A stretch of 49,592 nucleotides of DNA, taken from NCBI GenBank assembly GCA_028824015.1, contig JAPPFC010000028.1, forward strand, positions 1 to 49,592, in the 5' to 3' direction. The DNA is from a bacterium (GTDB lineage Bacteria; Actinomycetota; Acidimicrobiia; Spongiisociales; ZC4RG35). Below are positions 33,903-43,020 of the stretch, in pieces (position 1 is the first letter of the stretch; every line of letters begins with the position of its first letter). The position numbers and the translations under genes were made by a program. Below the pieces are notes generated by a model. It saw nothing but the letters and a program-made list of their open reading frames with translations. It did not search any database and was not told the DNA's origin.

Positions 33903-34552
33903 GATCCTTCACCAAAGATAGCCCGACCCACCCTCACCATGGTAGCCCCCTCCTCCACGGCTACCTCGTAATCTTCGGTCATCCCCATCGACAGCTCTCC
34001 CATGCCGTCGTACCGTCCTGCCAGACGCTCGGACAACTCGCGAAGCCGACGGAAGTAGGGACGGGTCTCCTCGGGATGGTCCACCCTGGGCGCCATGGCC
34101 ATCAACCCCTTCACCTCCACTCCCGCGCTCAATGCCATCTCCACCAACTCCTCGACCTCATCCGGTGCGGCCCCGTGCTTTTGAGCCTCTCCCCCGATGT
34201 TCACCTGCGCCAGGGCGGGAACCCTCCGGGAGGGGTCCCGGGCCCATGCCCTGACCAGCCGGGGCCGATCCAGGGAGTGCAGGAGATGCGTCGAGGCCCG
34301 GACGCGGTTGACTTTGTTGGTCTGAAGGGGACCCACGAAGTGCCACCGCACGTCCCCGGGAAGCTCTCCGACTTTGGAAGCCAGTTCCTGCGCCCGGTTC
34401 TCTCCGAAGTCCCGGATCCCCTGGTCGTAGAGTTCCCTGATCCGTGCCACGTCCCGACCCTTGGTGATCACGATCAGGGTGACCTCCCCGGGGTCCCGCC
34501 CAGCCCTCGCCGCCGCCCCGGCCACGCGGTCTGCAACCATCCGGTAGCTCAT
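33899..34552 (-). CDS. yggS: PLP homeostasis protein (YggS/YlmE/PROSC family)
   Basis: A 217-residue alanine-racemase-like TIM barrel that binds PLP but has no known catalytic activity. The PLP lysine is residue 31 (LIVITKGRD; most relatives have VSKTK or similar). RDFGENRAQEL, WHFVGPLQTNKV and the C-terminal SMGMTEDYEVAVEEGATMVRVGRAIFG are diagnostic. The ATG at 34552 overlaps the pgeF stop. The pgeF-yggS-sepF order is standard for division clusters. Confidence 0.95.
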   Translation of the reverse strand: MSYRMVADRVAGAAARAGRDPGEVTLIVITKGRDVARIRELYDQGIRDFGENRAQELASKVGELPGDVRWHFVGPLQTNKVNRVRASTHLLHSLDRPRLVRAWARDPSRRVPALAQVNIGGEAQKHGAAPDEVEELVEMALSAGVEVKGLMAMAPRVDHPEETRPYFRRLRELSERLAGRYDGMGELSMGMTEDYEVAVEEGATMVRVGRAIFGEGS

Positions 34553-35175
34553 ACCGAGACCCACCCGATCGCCGCCATTCTCCTGGGAGCCTTGTCCCGG
34601 CGATGGGAGAAACAACCTGGCTGATGGACGGTGCACCTCTCCGACCACCAGGTCGGGACATCCCCGAGTTGCTCGGCGAGCGCGCCACCAAGGTCGACCG
34701 AGAGCCTGCCCCGGCGGGAAGTGGCACGCTGGGAGAGAAACCGGCGGGAAACATCGGGCCCCACCTCGAAACAGCACGGTCCTATGAAGGGACCCACCGC
34801 GGCCCAGGTCGGTTCCACTCCCCCTGACCTCATGGTCCCGAGCAGCGAAGTCACCACCCCGGCGGCCACCCCCCTCCAGCCGGCATGGGCGACTCCCACT
34901 CCTCCGTCGCCGCCTACCACCACCCCCGCGCAGTCCGCAGCCATCACTGCCACGGGAAGGCCGACCGTCCTGGTGAAAAGCCCGTCCGCCCCTCCCTCGA
35001 GGTGGCCGGGCCCGGTCACCTCCACCACGGTCTTACCATGCACCTGGCGCACCGTCGCCCAATCCGCCGAGATGCCCAGTTTGTCCGAGACCTCCCCCCT
35101 CTTCGTCATGTCTTTTTGATCTCCGTCGACCTCCAGGGTGAACGCAGCCCCCGGCCTCCGAAGCGGTTGGATCAC
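34549..35175 (-). CDS. pgeF: Peptidoglycan editing factor PgeF (YfiH, laccase-like)
   Basis: A 208-residue CNF1/YfiH-fold enzyme with the Cys/His catalytic set: His46 in RQVHGKTV, Cys82 in AADCAGVVV and His97 in VGVAHAGWRG, plus GPCCFEVGPDV later. In E. coli it removes wrongly incorporated serine-containing muropeptide precursors; purine nucleoside activities are known in relatives. GTG start overlapping the ftsZ stop by four bases (GTGA). Confidence 0.93.
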   Translation of the reverse strand: MIQPLRRPGAAFTLEVDGDQKDMTKRGEVSDKLGISADWATVRQVHGKTVVEVTGPGHLEGGADGLFTRTVGLPVAVMAADCAGVVVGGDGGVGVAHAGWRGVAAGVVTSLLGTMRSGGVEPTWAAVGPFIGPCCFEVGPDVSRRFLSQRATSRRGRLSVDLGGALAEQLGDVPTWWSERCTVHQPGCFSHRRDKAPRRMAAIGWVSV

Positions 35176-36245
35176 GTCTTGCGGGAGCCGGTAGTCGGGA
35201 TGTCGAAGACGATCCCTGACCCTGGAGTGCTGCCGCTCAAGCTGGAAGCTCTTCCGCCTATCTGGCGGGGCGGCGCGTGCCGCGGGAGCCGATCGAATCC
35301 GGCTGCGATCACGGTCACCTGCAATTCCTCGCCCAAGGCGTCATTGATGATGGCGCCGAAGATGATGTTGGCGTCGTCGGATGCCAACTCGGTGATTGTC
35401 TCGGCGGCCTGGTGCGCCTCGTGGAGAGTCATGTCGCGGGAGCCCGCCACCGACAACAGTATCCCCGAGGCGCCTTCCATGCTTATTTCGAGAAGAGGGC
35501 TGGAGATGGCCCGCTTGGCGGCCTGCAGAGCGCGGTCGTCGCCGCGCGCCTTCCCGACGCCCAGCACCGCCGAGCCGCCGTCGGCCATGACCGTCTTGAC
35601 GTCTGCGAAGTCGACGTTGATCAGGCCGGTGGTGTTGATCATGTTGGTGATGCCCGACACCCCGTCCATCAGGACCTCGTCGGCCAACCTGAATGTCTCA
35701 TTGATGGGTGCGGACGGATCCGCCACTTCCAACAGGCGATCGTTCGGGACCACTACTAACGTGTCCACCTGGTCACGGAGTTCGCTGATTCCCTTCTCAG
35801 CAATGGTCGAACGCACGCGGCCCTCGAACCCGAACGGCCGGGTGACTATCCCGATGGTCAGAGCGCCAAGATTCCGGGCTGTCTCGGCGATCACCGGCGC
35901 CGCCCCGGTGCCGGTGCCTCCTCCCTCGCCGCAGGTCACGAAAACCATGTCGGCTCCCCGCAGGATGTCTTCTATCTCATCCCGGTGGGCCTCGGCTGCC
36001 TTGCGGCCAACCTCGGGATCCGCGCCCGCCCCCAGGCCCTTGGTCAGTTCTCCCCCGATCTCCAGTTTGACCATGGCGTCGGACGCCATCAGCGACTGGG
36101 CGTCGGTGTTGAGCACCACGAATTCCACTCCCTGCAAGCCTGCTTCGATCATCCGGTTAACGGCGTTTACCCCTGCGCCTCCCACCCCGATCACCTTCAA
36201 CACCGCCACGTAGGCGCTGGCCGGTTCCCAAATGATGTCTTGCAT
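35172..36245 (-). CDS. ftsZ: Cell division GTPase FtsZ
   Basis: A 357-residue tubulin-like GTPase. The nucleotide signature GGGTGTG (108-114) follows VFVTCGE, with KVIGVGGAGVNAVNRM at the N-terminus and NTTGLINVDFADVK as the T7 loop. The globular core ends near residue 317. The linker is short (about 30 residues), and the tail reads IVFDIPTTGSRKT, a divergent form of the DIPxFLR-type peptide that binds SepF. The start has an AAGGGGCAAGG region upstream. The 110-base AT-rich gap before it holds inverted repeats. Confidence 0.97.
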   Translation of the reverse strand: MQDIIWEPASAYVAVLKVIGVGGAGVNAVNRMIEAGLQGVEFVVLNTDAQSLMASDAMVKLEIGGELTKGLGAGADPEVGRKAAEAHRDEIEDILRGADMVFVTCGEGGGTGTGAAPVIAETARNLGALTIGIVTRPFGFEGRVRSTIAEKGISELRDQVDTLVVVPNDRLLEVADPSAPINETFRLADEVLMDGVSGITNMINTTGLINVDFADVKTVMADGGSAVLGVGKARGDDRALQAAKRAISSPLLEISMEGASGILLSVAGSRDMTLHEAHQAAETITELASDDANIIFGAIINDALGEELQVTVIAAGFDRLPRHAPPRQIGGRASSLSGSTPGSGIVFDIPTTGSRKT

Positions 36246-36355
36246 TAGCCTTGCCCCTTTGCAGGTAGATTTTGAGGTTCAACCTGAAGGTTGATGGACA
36301 AAATGGAAAAAGTCAAATTAGGGATATAACCTTCAACTAGAGAGTTAGTTTGTTC
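36246..36355 (-). promoter_or_regulatory. ftsZ leader with overlapping inverted repeats
   Basis: This is the only sizeable gap inside the cluster, and it is AT-rich. TCAACCT-GA-AGGTTGA (36279-36294) is a perfect 7-base palindrome. TGAAGGTT (36285-36292) is also complementary to AACCTTCA at 36328-36335. The two pairings exclude each other. It could be an operator or an mRNA switch; a TTGACT box is present but no convincing -10. Confidence 0.5.
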
Positions 36356-37207
36356 TCACTGGGGCAGGCCGCGATAGACGGCCGGGCGGAGGGGAGAGAA
36401 CAGGTTTATGACCGAGCCAGGGTCGGTGTAATCGTCCACAAGCACCACCAGAACGTTGGCCTTCTCATCCAGATGGGCCGGCCTTCCCAGCCGCACGACC
36501 CGCTTCGCCACCTCTGCGGTCACCTGCTGGCCATGGATTTCAACCACGGCTCCCAGGCGGAGATCTGGCCGGAGGTGGTCCACGAATTCAAGCGCCGGTC
36601 CGATCGAGGGGTGGGCCGGATCCAGGACCGCTCCGGCCAGCCCGGTGATGCGGGGCATGACCTGCTCAGGGTCCACATCGAGAGCCACTCCGTCGAGCGA
36701 CAGTGCCCGCCATCCCTCGGCGGTGAGCAACCAGGCAACCGGGCTCCGTTCCTCGACGGTCACCGACACCGTGTTCGGCCACTCCTTCCTCACCTCGACC
36801 GCGGACACCCACGGATCGGAGAGCACCACCTCCCGGATCAGATCGGTGTCAACCGAAAACATGGGGGCGCCCTCGATGAGCCCGCTATTCGCAACTCTCT
36901 GGGAAACGGTGGAGACCACCTCACCGCTCACCAACACCCTCTGCACCGCCAGATACGGAGAATGGAGAAGCCAGATGCCCACACCCACCAGGGTCATCGC
37001 CAACAGCAGCCACACGGCCCGCCTGAAGGCCTGGCTCTCCTCCTTCTCACGGACCCTGCGGGCTCGCTCCGCTATCCGGGGATCCAACGCCGCCTTGTCG
37101 CTCTCCTCCTTCCGTCTCCGTTTCTTGGATGACAGGACCGACAGGCGCTGCATGAGGCGACCTGTCCGGATGACTCCGTCCTTTGTGCTACGGCCTCTCT
37201 CTTTCAC
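36356..37207 (-). CDS. ftsQ: Cell division protein FtsQ
   Basis: A 283-residue bitopic protein: a basic cytoplasmic tail (about 1-62), one transmembrane helix (about 63-83), a POTRA domain beginning LAVQRVLVSGEVV, and the FtsQ beta domain (WPNTVSVTVEERSPVAW). It joins FtsL and FtsB in the divisome and controls FtsWI. GTG start overlapping the murB stop by four bases. Confidence 0.93.
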   Translation of the reverse strand: MKERGRSTKDGVIRTGRLMQRLSVLSSKKRRRKEESDKAALDPRIAERARRVREKEESQAFRRAVWLLLAMTLVGVGIWLLHSPYLAVQRVLVSGEVVSTVSQRVANSGLIEGAPMFSVDTDLIREVVLSDPWVSAVEVRKEWPNTVSVTVEERSPVAWLLTAEGWRALSLDGVALDVDPEQVMPRITGLAGAVLDPAHPSIGPALEFVDHLRPDLRLGAVVEIHGQQVTAEVAKRVVRLGRPAHLDEKANVLVVLVDDYTDPGSVINLFSPLRPAVYRGLPQ

Positions 37208-38115
37208 GCCGTCACCTCCCGTGCGGGGAATCCCACGAACCTCACCTCCGGCTCCAACTCGATCCCGGTCTCGGCCCGGACCCTCATGCGCACCTCGGTC
37301 ACCAGCCGACGTACATCCTCGGCCGTGGCGTCGGCGCCGGCCACGAAGAAATTGGCGTGCTTCTCCGATACCGAGACATCCCCGATCCGCATTCCCTTCA
37401 AGCCCAGGGCGTCAATCAGTCGCCCGGCAGCGTCCCCGGGGGGATTCTTGAACACACTTCCGGCATTGAGGGTTCCACCCGGTTGATGGATGCGCCGCCA
37501 GCGGGTGATGGCCCGGATCTTCTCCAACCCCTCCGAAGGTTCGCCCGGTGTGAACCGGAACCACGATCTGGTAACCACGTGGTGGGCCTTCACCGCCGAA
37601 CTCCTGTACCGGAGGCACAGCGATTCGGGAGCCACGAGAGACAACTCCCCCGTTTGGAGATCGAAAATCTCCACCTCCTCCAGGACATCCACTATCTCGG
37701 TTCCATGACAGCCTGCGTTCTGGTACACCCCACCACCCACCGTGCCGGGAATGCCCACCATGAACTCGAGACCCAGCCGGCCCTCCCCAACCGCCGAGCG
37801 GGCCAACCGGGGCAATCCCACTCCCCCGCCGGCCTCCACCCGGTCATCGGGGTGCCGGATGGAGAGATAATCTCCCACCAGCCTGATCACCAACCCACCG
37901 TACCCCTCATCGGAGACGATCACGTTGCTGCCCTTGCCCAGCACCAGGACGTCTCCCCCGCCGGCCCCGGCCTCCGCCAGCGCCGAGAGGTGTTCGTAGT
38001 CGCCGACCTCGGCGTACCACCGGGCCGCCCCTCCCAGCTTGTACGTGGTCAACGCGTCCAGACGCACCCCGGAGCGCACCAGGCCGCCCGCACACAGTTG
38101 CCGCCATTCAACCAC
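37204..38115 (-). CDS. murB: UDP-N-acetylenolpyruvoylglucosamine reductase
   Basis: FAD enzyme that reduces UDP-GlcNAc-enolpyruvate to UDP-MurNAc. FAD-binding blocks are VLGKGSNVIVSDEGYGG (GSN 62-64) and GIPGTVGGGVYQNAGCHG. The catalytic serine is residue 220 in NAGSVFKNPPG, and EKHANFFV is near the C-terminus. The 303-residue length fits type II MurB. The start overlaps the murC stop by eight bases. Confidence 0.95.
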   Translation of the reverse strand: MVEWRQLCAGGLVRSGVRLDALTTYKLGGAARWYAEVGDYEHLSALAEAGAGGGDVLVLGKGSNVIVSDEGYGGLVIRLVGDYLSIRHPDDRVEAGGGVGLPRLARSAVGEGRLGLEFMVGIPGTVGGGVYQNAGCHGTEIVDVLEEVEIFDLQTGELSLVAPESLCLRYRSSAVKAHHVVTRSWFRFTPGEPSEGLEKIRAITRWRRIHQPGGTLNAGSVFKNPPGDAAGRLIDALGLKGMRIGDVSVSEKHANFFVAGADATAEDVRRLVTEVRMRVRAETGIELEPEVRFVGFPAREVTA

Positions 38116-39487
38116 GATTCCCCTCCCCTTCGGCCAGGAGGGCCAGTAGTTCGGTGGGTACCACCGTTATGTCTCCTGCTCCCATCACCACCACCAGGTC
38201 TCCCTCCTCCAGCCGGGGAACGACCCCCTCCGCCACGTCCGAGCGGTGCTGGAAGTACTCCACGTCTCTTGCTCCGGAGCGGCGTGCGGCCGCCGCCACC
38301 AACTCGCCGGTTATCCCCGGGCGGGGTTCTTCCCGGGCGCCGTAGACGTCGGTCACCACAACCCGGTCAGCCAGGGACAGCGCCGCTCCCAGCCCGGTGA
38401 ACATCTGGCCGGTCCGGGAATAGAGGTGGGGCTGGAATATCGCCCACACCCGGCGGTGCCCGGATCTGAGAGCCGCCCTGAGGGTGGCGGCCACCTCGGA
38501 GGGATGATGAGCGTAGTCGTCTATGACGGTCACTCCCCCCACCAAACCTCGATGCTCATAGCGCCTCCGTACCCCGCGATAGCCGCCGATTCCCTCCACG
38601 GCCCGGTCGAGGTCGAGGCCCATCTCACCGCACAGGGCCAGCACACCCGCAGCGTTCCGGGCCATGTGAATACCTGGGAAGGGGACCCGCACCCTCCAGG
38701 AGGACCCGCCGCCGGCCAGCCGGAAGGAGACCCCGGCGGCCTCCTCGACCACGTCGACGATTCTCCACTGGGCGTCGGCGGACAACCCGAATCCCGGAAT
38801 CCGGGCCCGTTCCGCCACCCGGCGGGCGCCCGGATCGTCGATTCCGGCCAGCACAGGGCCCTCGACGCCCGTGGCGACCCTGACGAAGGTGGACTCCAGG
38901 TTGTCCACCGTCTCGAAGTGTTCCAGGTGCTCGGCCTCCACATTGGTGATCACCAGGCCGGACAGATTGACCTCTTCGAAGGTGCGAAAGGCCTCGTCCA
39001 CCTCCAGAACCAACCATGGATCGACTCCCAGGCCGGCGTTGGTCCCCAGACCGATCACAGTCTCACCCACGGCGAAGCTGGGACTCTCCCCGGCGGCCCG
39101 GGCAGCCTCCACCAGCATCGCCGCCGATGAGGTCTTGCCGTGGGTTCCGGTGGGACCCACGGTGGCTACATCGGCGGTCATGGCCCCCAGAAGCGTGGGA
39201 CGCCTCCACACTTCCACACCCCTGCGACGGGCGGCTTCCACCTCCGGATCCTGGTCGGGGACCGCCGATGAGATCACCATCAACTCGACATCCGCTGCCC
39301 GTTCGGGGCGGTGGCCCGCCCACACCTCCACCCCTATGTCCGTGAGAGCGTCCAGCCGGGAGGAGTGTCGGATGTCCGATCCGGTGACCGTCTTGCCCGA
39401 CTCGGCCAGCAGTTTGGCGAGGCCGCTCATTCCGGCTCCCCCCACACCCACCACGTGGATCCTCCTCCGACCGTCCAGATCAAACAA
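38108..39487 (-). CDS. murC: UDP-N-acetylmuramate-L-alanine ligase
   Basis: Adds L-alanine to UDP-MurNAc using ATP. The 459-residue ligase has an N-terminal Rossmann domain (VVGVGGAGMSGLAKLL), the ATP P-loop GPTGTHGKT (112-119, with the Mur-ligase His), the central DDYAHHPSEV block and the C-terminal domain. TTG start at 39487 overlapping murG by eight bases. Confidence 0.96.
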   Translation of the reverse strand: MFDLDGRRRIHVVGVGGAGMSGLAKLLAESGKTVTGSDIRHSSRLDALTDIGVEVWAGHRPERAADVELMVISSAVPDQDPEVEAARRRGVEVWRRPTLLGAMTADVATVGPTGTHGKTSSAAMLVEAARAAGESPSFAVGETVIGLGTNAGLGVDPWLVLEVDEAFRTFEEVNLSGLVITNVEAEHLEHFETVDNLESTFVRVATGVEGPVLAGIDDPGARRVAERARIPGFGLSADAQWRIVDVVEEAAGVSFRLAGGGSSWRVRVPFPGIHMARNAAGVLALCGEMGLDLDRAVEGIGGYRGVRRRYEHRGLVGGVTVIDDYAHHPSEVAATLRAALRSGHRRVWAIFQPHLYSRTGQMFTGLGAALSLADRVVVTDVYGAREEPRPGITGELVAAAARRSGARDVEYFQHRSDVAEGVVPRLEEGDLVVVMGAGDITVVPTELLALLAEGEGNRG

Positions 39488-40559
39488 GGCAGCCTCTCAT
39501 TTCCTCGGCGATCATCTCCGCTGCCCGGGGACGGGCGATCCCGGCGGCGGCGCTCGACATCCGGCGCCGTCGCTCGGGGTCGGCCAGGAGCCCCGCAACA
39601 ACCGACGCCAACTCCCCGAGTCGAGCCTCGGGCACGGTCACCGCCGCCCCGGCGTCCTCCAGCGCCGCGGCGTTGGCGGCCTGGTGGCTTGTCGAACCGA
39701 ATTCCCCCGGTATCAGCACCGAGGGCAACCCGGCGATGGTGAGTTCCGCCACCCCTCCCCCGGCCCGGGCCACCACCAGATCGCATGCCGAATAGAACAG
39801 GTCCATGCGCTTTTCGAAACCCACCACCCGCCAGCGATGAGCACTGGCTGCCGCCCGGCGGGTCGCTTCCTCGGTATGGATCTCACCGGCCAGATGGACA
39901 ACCTGGACGGGTTCGCCCGTCCATCCCCGGAGCATCTCCGAGACGCCCCGGTTGATGGCCGCCGCCCCCAGGCTGCCTCCCATCACTCCCAACACCGGAA
40001 TCCCGTCCGCCAGGTCGTAGTGGCGGAAGGCTTCCTGGCGAAGGGACGCCCTGTCGAGGCGAGCGAGATCGGCCCTAACCGGGTTACCGGTCCATTCGGC
40101 TTTCTTGAGACCCGAGGTTTGCGGGAAGGACGCAAAGGTCCGGGCGGCCCATCGCTCCATCACCCGGTTGGCCAGCCCGGCCGCGGCGTTCTGCTCGGAG
40201 AGAAAGAACGGGATCCCCTCGGATCGGGCCGCCCAACCGGCCGGCGCCGCCACATAGCCCCCGGTCGCCAGCATCACGCCCACTCCCCGTTGCGCCAACT
40301 CCCGGCGCACCCGCCCCACCGCTCTCGCCAGCTTGGTCGGGATGGTGAGGTTCCGCAGGGTAACCCTGCGCGCCAGCCCCTGTAGGGGAACCGACAGGAG
40401 GCTGAATCCGGCGGCCGGAACCGCGGTTGCCTCCAGGCGGTCTCCGCCGATGAACAGCACGTCGGAGGGCGGCACTCCCTGGGAGACCAGGGCCTCGCCG
40501 ACCGCCAGGCCGGGGTAGACGTGTCCAGCGGTGCCTGCCGCGGCGATGGCGAACGTCAT
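39480..40559 (-). CDS. murG: Lipid II synthase, UDP-GlcNAc transferase
   Basis: Transfers GlcNAc from UDP-GlcNAc to lipid I on the inner membrane face. The 359-residue GT-B enzyme has GTAGHVYPGLAV as the N-terminal glycine loop, MGGSLGAAAINRG as the second, ARAGGGVAELTIAGLPSVLIP as the donor-binding block and SEQNAAAGLANR. The frame is open further upstream, but the ATG at 40559 overlaps the ftsW stop by four bases and gives the family N-terminus. Confidence 0.96.
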   Translation of the reverse strand: MTFAIAAAGTAGHVYPGLAVGEALVSQGVPPSDVLFIGGDRLEATAVPAAGFSLLSVPLQGLARRVTLRNLTIPTKLARAVGRVRRELAQRGVGVMLATGGYVAAPAGWAARSEGIPFFLSEQNAAAGLANRVMERWAARTFASFPQTSGLKKAEWTGNPVRADLARLDRASLRQEAFRHYDLADGIPVLGVMGGSLGAAAINRGVSEMLRGWTGEPVQVVHLAGEIHTEEATRRAAASAHRWRVVGFEKRMDLFYSACDLVVARAGGGVAELTIAGLPSVLIPGEFGSTSHQAANAAALEDAGAAVTVPEARLGELASVVAGLLADPERRRRMSSAAAGIARPRAAEMIAEEMRGCLV

Positions 40560-41728
40560 TTTCGGACCCCGACCGGACTTCGCCCCTGGCGGGCCACATT
40601 GAGAAGCACCCCCAGGGCGCCCATGTTGACCACCAACGAAGACACCCCGTAGGAGATGAAGGGAAGGGTGATGCCGGTGATGGGCATCCAACCCAACACC
40701 CCTCCCACGTTGATCAGACCCTGGAAGCCCAGCCAGGCTGTGATTCCCGCCGCCACCATCTGGCCGAAGTGGTCGGGGGCCCGTCGAGCCACCATCCACC
40801 CCAACACCACCAGCACTATGAACAACGTGATGACGAACAGGCCTCCCACCAAGCCGATCTCTTCTCCGATGATGGCGAAGATGAAGTCGGTGTGGGCGTT
40901 GGGAAGGTAGAACCACCGAGCCCGGCTGTTGCCCGGTCCCACCCCCCACAGGCCTCCGGTTCCCAGGGCCACCCACGACTGGATGAGCTGGTAGCCGGTG
41001 TCGGCTGCGTCTCCCCATGGATCGAGGAACCCCTTGAGGCGGTCCAGGCGGTAGGGAGCTATCACGGCCAGCAGGATCGAGAGGGCGGTGGCCGCCACCG
41101 TGGATCCCGCCATGTAGGGGAGGGGGGCCCCTCCCACCCACAGCACCACGAAGGCGCAGATGGCGATCAGGATGGTGGTCCCGAAGTCAGGCTGCTGGAT
41201 CAGCAGGAACCCCACGCTTCCCACCACCAACAGGACGACCGAGGCGTAGCTCTTGAGATCGTCGAACACCCCTCTGCCTCGACTGATCAGCGACGCCATC
41301 AGGACGATCACCGCGAACTTGGCCAACTCGGAGGGCTCGAATCCCAGGGGTCCCAGCCTGAGCCAGCGGGAGCTTCCTCCCACTTCCACTCCTACCAGCA
41401 GCACCAGGAACAGGAGCGCCAACGCCCCCGCGAACAGATACATCGCGAAGCGCTGGTACAACTGGTAGGGCACCCGGGAAGTCACGAACAACACCACCGA
41501 TCCCAGCACCACACCCAGCAACTGGCGGAAGAAGAAGTGGTACTGGCCGTACTCCCAGTTGATCCCCACCGTCGAGGAGGCGGAGATGGTGGCGCCCAGC
41601 CCGATCACCACCAGGGTGAAGACCACCGCGCCGAACAGCATGATCATCTGGTTGTTGGTGCGGAACCGCGACTCGGTCTGGATCCGCTCGGTCCTGGCCC
41701 GGTAGATGGTGGTTACGTTGGAGGCCAT
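40556..41728 (-). CDS. ftsW: Septal peptidoglycan polymerase FtsW (SEDS family)
   Basis: A 390-residue SEDS glycosyltransferase with about ten transmembrane helices. GFEPSELAKF, QPDFGTTILI, GTGGLWGVGPGNSRARWFYLPNAHTDFIFAIIGEEIGLVGG-type sequence (only key parts given) and LPFISYGVSSL are standard FtsW motifs. It polymerises lipid II together with FtsI, which is encoded in the same operon. The start shares one base with the murD stop. Confidence 0.95.
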   Translation of the reverse strand: MASNVTTIYRARTERIQTESRFRTNNQMIMLFGAVVFTLVVIGLGATISASSTVGINWEYGQYHFFFRQLLGVVLGSVVLFVTSRVPYQLYQRFAMYLFAGALALLFLVLLVGVEVGGSSRWLRLGPLGFEPSELAKFAVIVLMASLISRGRGVFDDLKSYASVVLLVVGSVGFLLIQQPDFGTTILIAICAFVVLWVGGAPLPYMAGSTVAATALSILLAVIAPYRLDRLKGFLDPWGDAADTGYQLIQSWVALGTGGLWGVGPGNSRARWFYLPNAHTDFIFAIIGEEIGLVGGLFVITLFIVLVVLGWMVARRAPDHFGQMVAAGITAWLGFQGLINVGGVLGWMPITGITLPFISYGVSSLVVNMGALGVLLNVARQGRSPVGVRK

Positions 41729-43020
41729 CAGGTCCTTTCCCGGCTGCCCACCAGGTCCGAGACGAGCCGTGCGAACTGCTCTCCGCGGGCCTGATAGGAG
41801 TCGAATTGATCGAAGGAGGCGCAGCCGGGCGCCAGGAGCACCACGTCCCCGGGTAGGGAGATCCCAAAGGCCGTCCGCACCGCCTCCTCGAGGGAGTCGA
41901 CGGGCGTCACCCGGCCGGGAGGGCCTGCCTCCACCAGTTCGGGAGAGGCCTGCCCGATGGAGACCACGGCTCTCACCGGCGAGGCGGTGGTCAGCGGAGA
42001 CAGGTCGAGACCCTTGTTGAGGCCGCCAGCCACCAGCACCACCGACCCGAAGGAGTGGATCGAGGCCAGGGCGGCATGGGGATTGGTGGCCTTCGAGTCG
42101 TCCACGAACCGCACCCCGTCAAGCTCCCCAACCACCCGACGGCGATGGGGACCGGGACGGAAGTCTCGGATCGCGGCCTCGACCGCGGCGTCGTCGGCGC
42201 CCCAGGTCCGGGCCGCCGCGGCTGCTATCAGGAGATCGGTCAGATAGGAGGGGTCCCTCACCGACAGTTCCGCCACCGGGATCCGGAGGCCGCCGGTCAC
42301 CAGGTCGCCGCGGTCAACCGAACCGGAGACCGACACTCCCGCGAGCCCGCTCCGGGCGCCCTTCACCGCCCGCCGGGCGCCTGGGTCGTCAGCGTCGAAG
42401 ATCAGGACGTCGTCCTCGGTCTGAGCGGCGTGGATGCGAGCCTTGGCGGCCAGGTAGCGATCCATCGTTCCGTGCCAGTCCAGATGATCGGGAGCCACGT
42501 TGATGATCACCGCCACGCGGGGAGAGATCGTCTCGGTGAAGCGCAACTGGAAGCTGGAGAGCTCCACCACGGCCCTGTCCACCCCTCTCCCCACCAGGTC
42601 GGAGATCGGAGACCCGATGTTTCCCACCACCGGGACCTCCATGCCCGAGCGGGCCAGCATCTCCCCGGTCAACCTCGCAACCGTCGTCTTCCCGTTGGTG
42701 CCGGTGATGGCGATCATCTCGGTGCGAAGGTGGCGACAGGCCAACTCCACCTCGCTCCACACCGGCCTACCGGCCGCAAGGGAGTCCCGGATGGGCTCCG
42801 ATTCTTCCGGGAAGCCCGGGCTGGCCACCACCAGATCGCAGTCGGAGACCCACTCCGGACGCCAGCGGCCCGTAACCGCCGTCCAGCGCTCGCTTCCGTT
42901 CAGCGGAGGTATCGCCTCGGGACGGGCGTCGTAGACTCTCATCCTCCACCCCAGCCTGCCTCCGAGTCGGGCCGCGGCCCGTCCGGAGACGCCTGCTCCC
43001 AGCACCAGGCAACGTTTCAC
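41728..43020 (-). CDS. murD: UDP-N-acetylmuramoylalanine-D-glutamate ligase
   Basis: Adds D-glutamate to UDP-MurNAc-L-Ala. The 430-residue ligase has LVLGAGVSGRAAARL at the N-terminus, the P-loop ITGTNGKTT (105-113), DHLDWHGTMDRYLAAKARI, DDSKATNPHAALASI and the C-terminal GLNKGLDLSPL. GTG start at 43020 overlapping the mraY stop by four bases (GTGA); a longer open frame upstream lies over mraY and is not coding. Confidence 0.95.
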   Translation of the reverse strand: MKRCLVLGAGVSGRAAARLGGRLGWRMRVYDARPEAIPPLNGSERWTAVTGRWRPEWVSDCDLVVASPGFPEESEPIRDSLAAGRPVWSEVELACRHLRTEMIAITGTNGKTTVARLTGEMLARSGMEVPVVGNIGSPISDLVGRGVDRAVVELSSFQLRFTETISPRVAVIINVAPDHLDWHGTMDRYLAAKARIHAAQTEDDVLIFDADDPGARRAVKGARSGLAGVSVSGSVDRGDLVTGGLRIPVAELSVRDPSYLTDLLIAAAAARTWGADDAAVEAAIRDFRPGPHRRRVVGELDGVRFVDDSKATNPHAALASIHSFGSVVLVAGGLNKGLDLSPLTTASPVRAVVSIGQASPELVEAGPPGRVTPVDSLEEAVRTAFGISLPGDVVLLAPGCASFDQFDSYQARGEQFARLVSDLVGSRERT

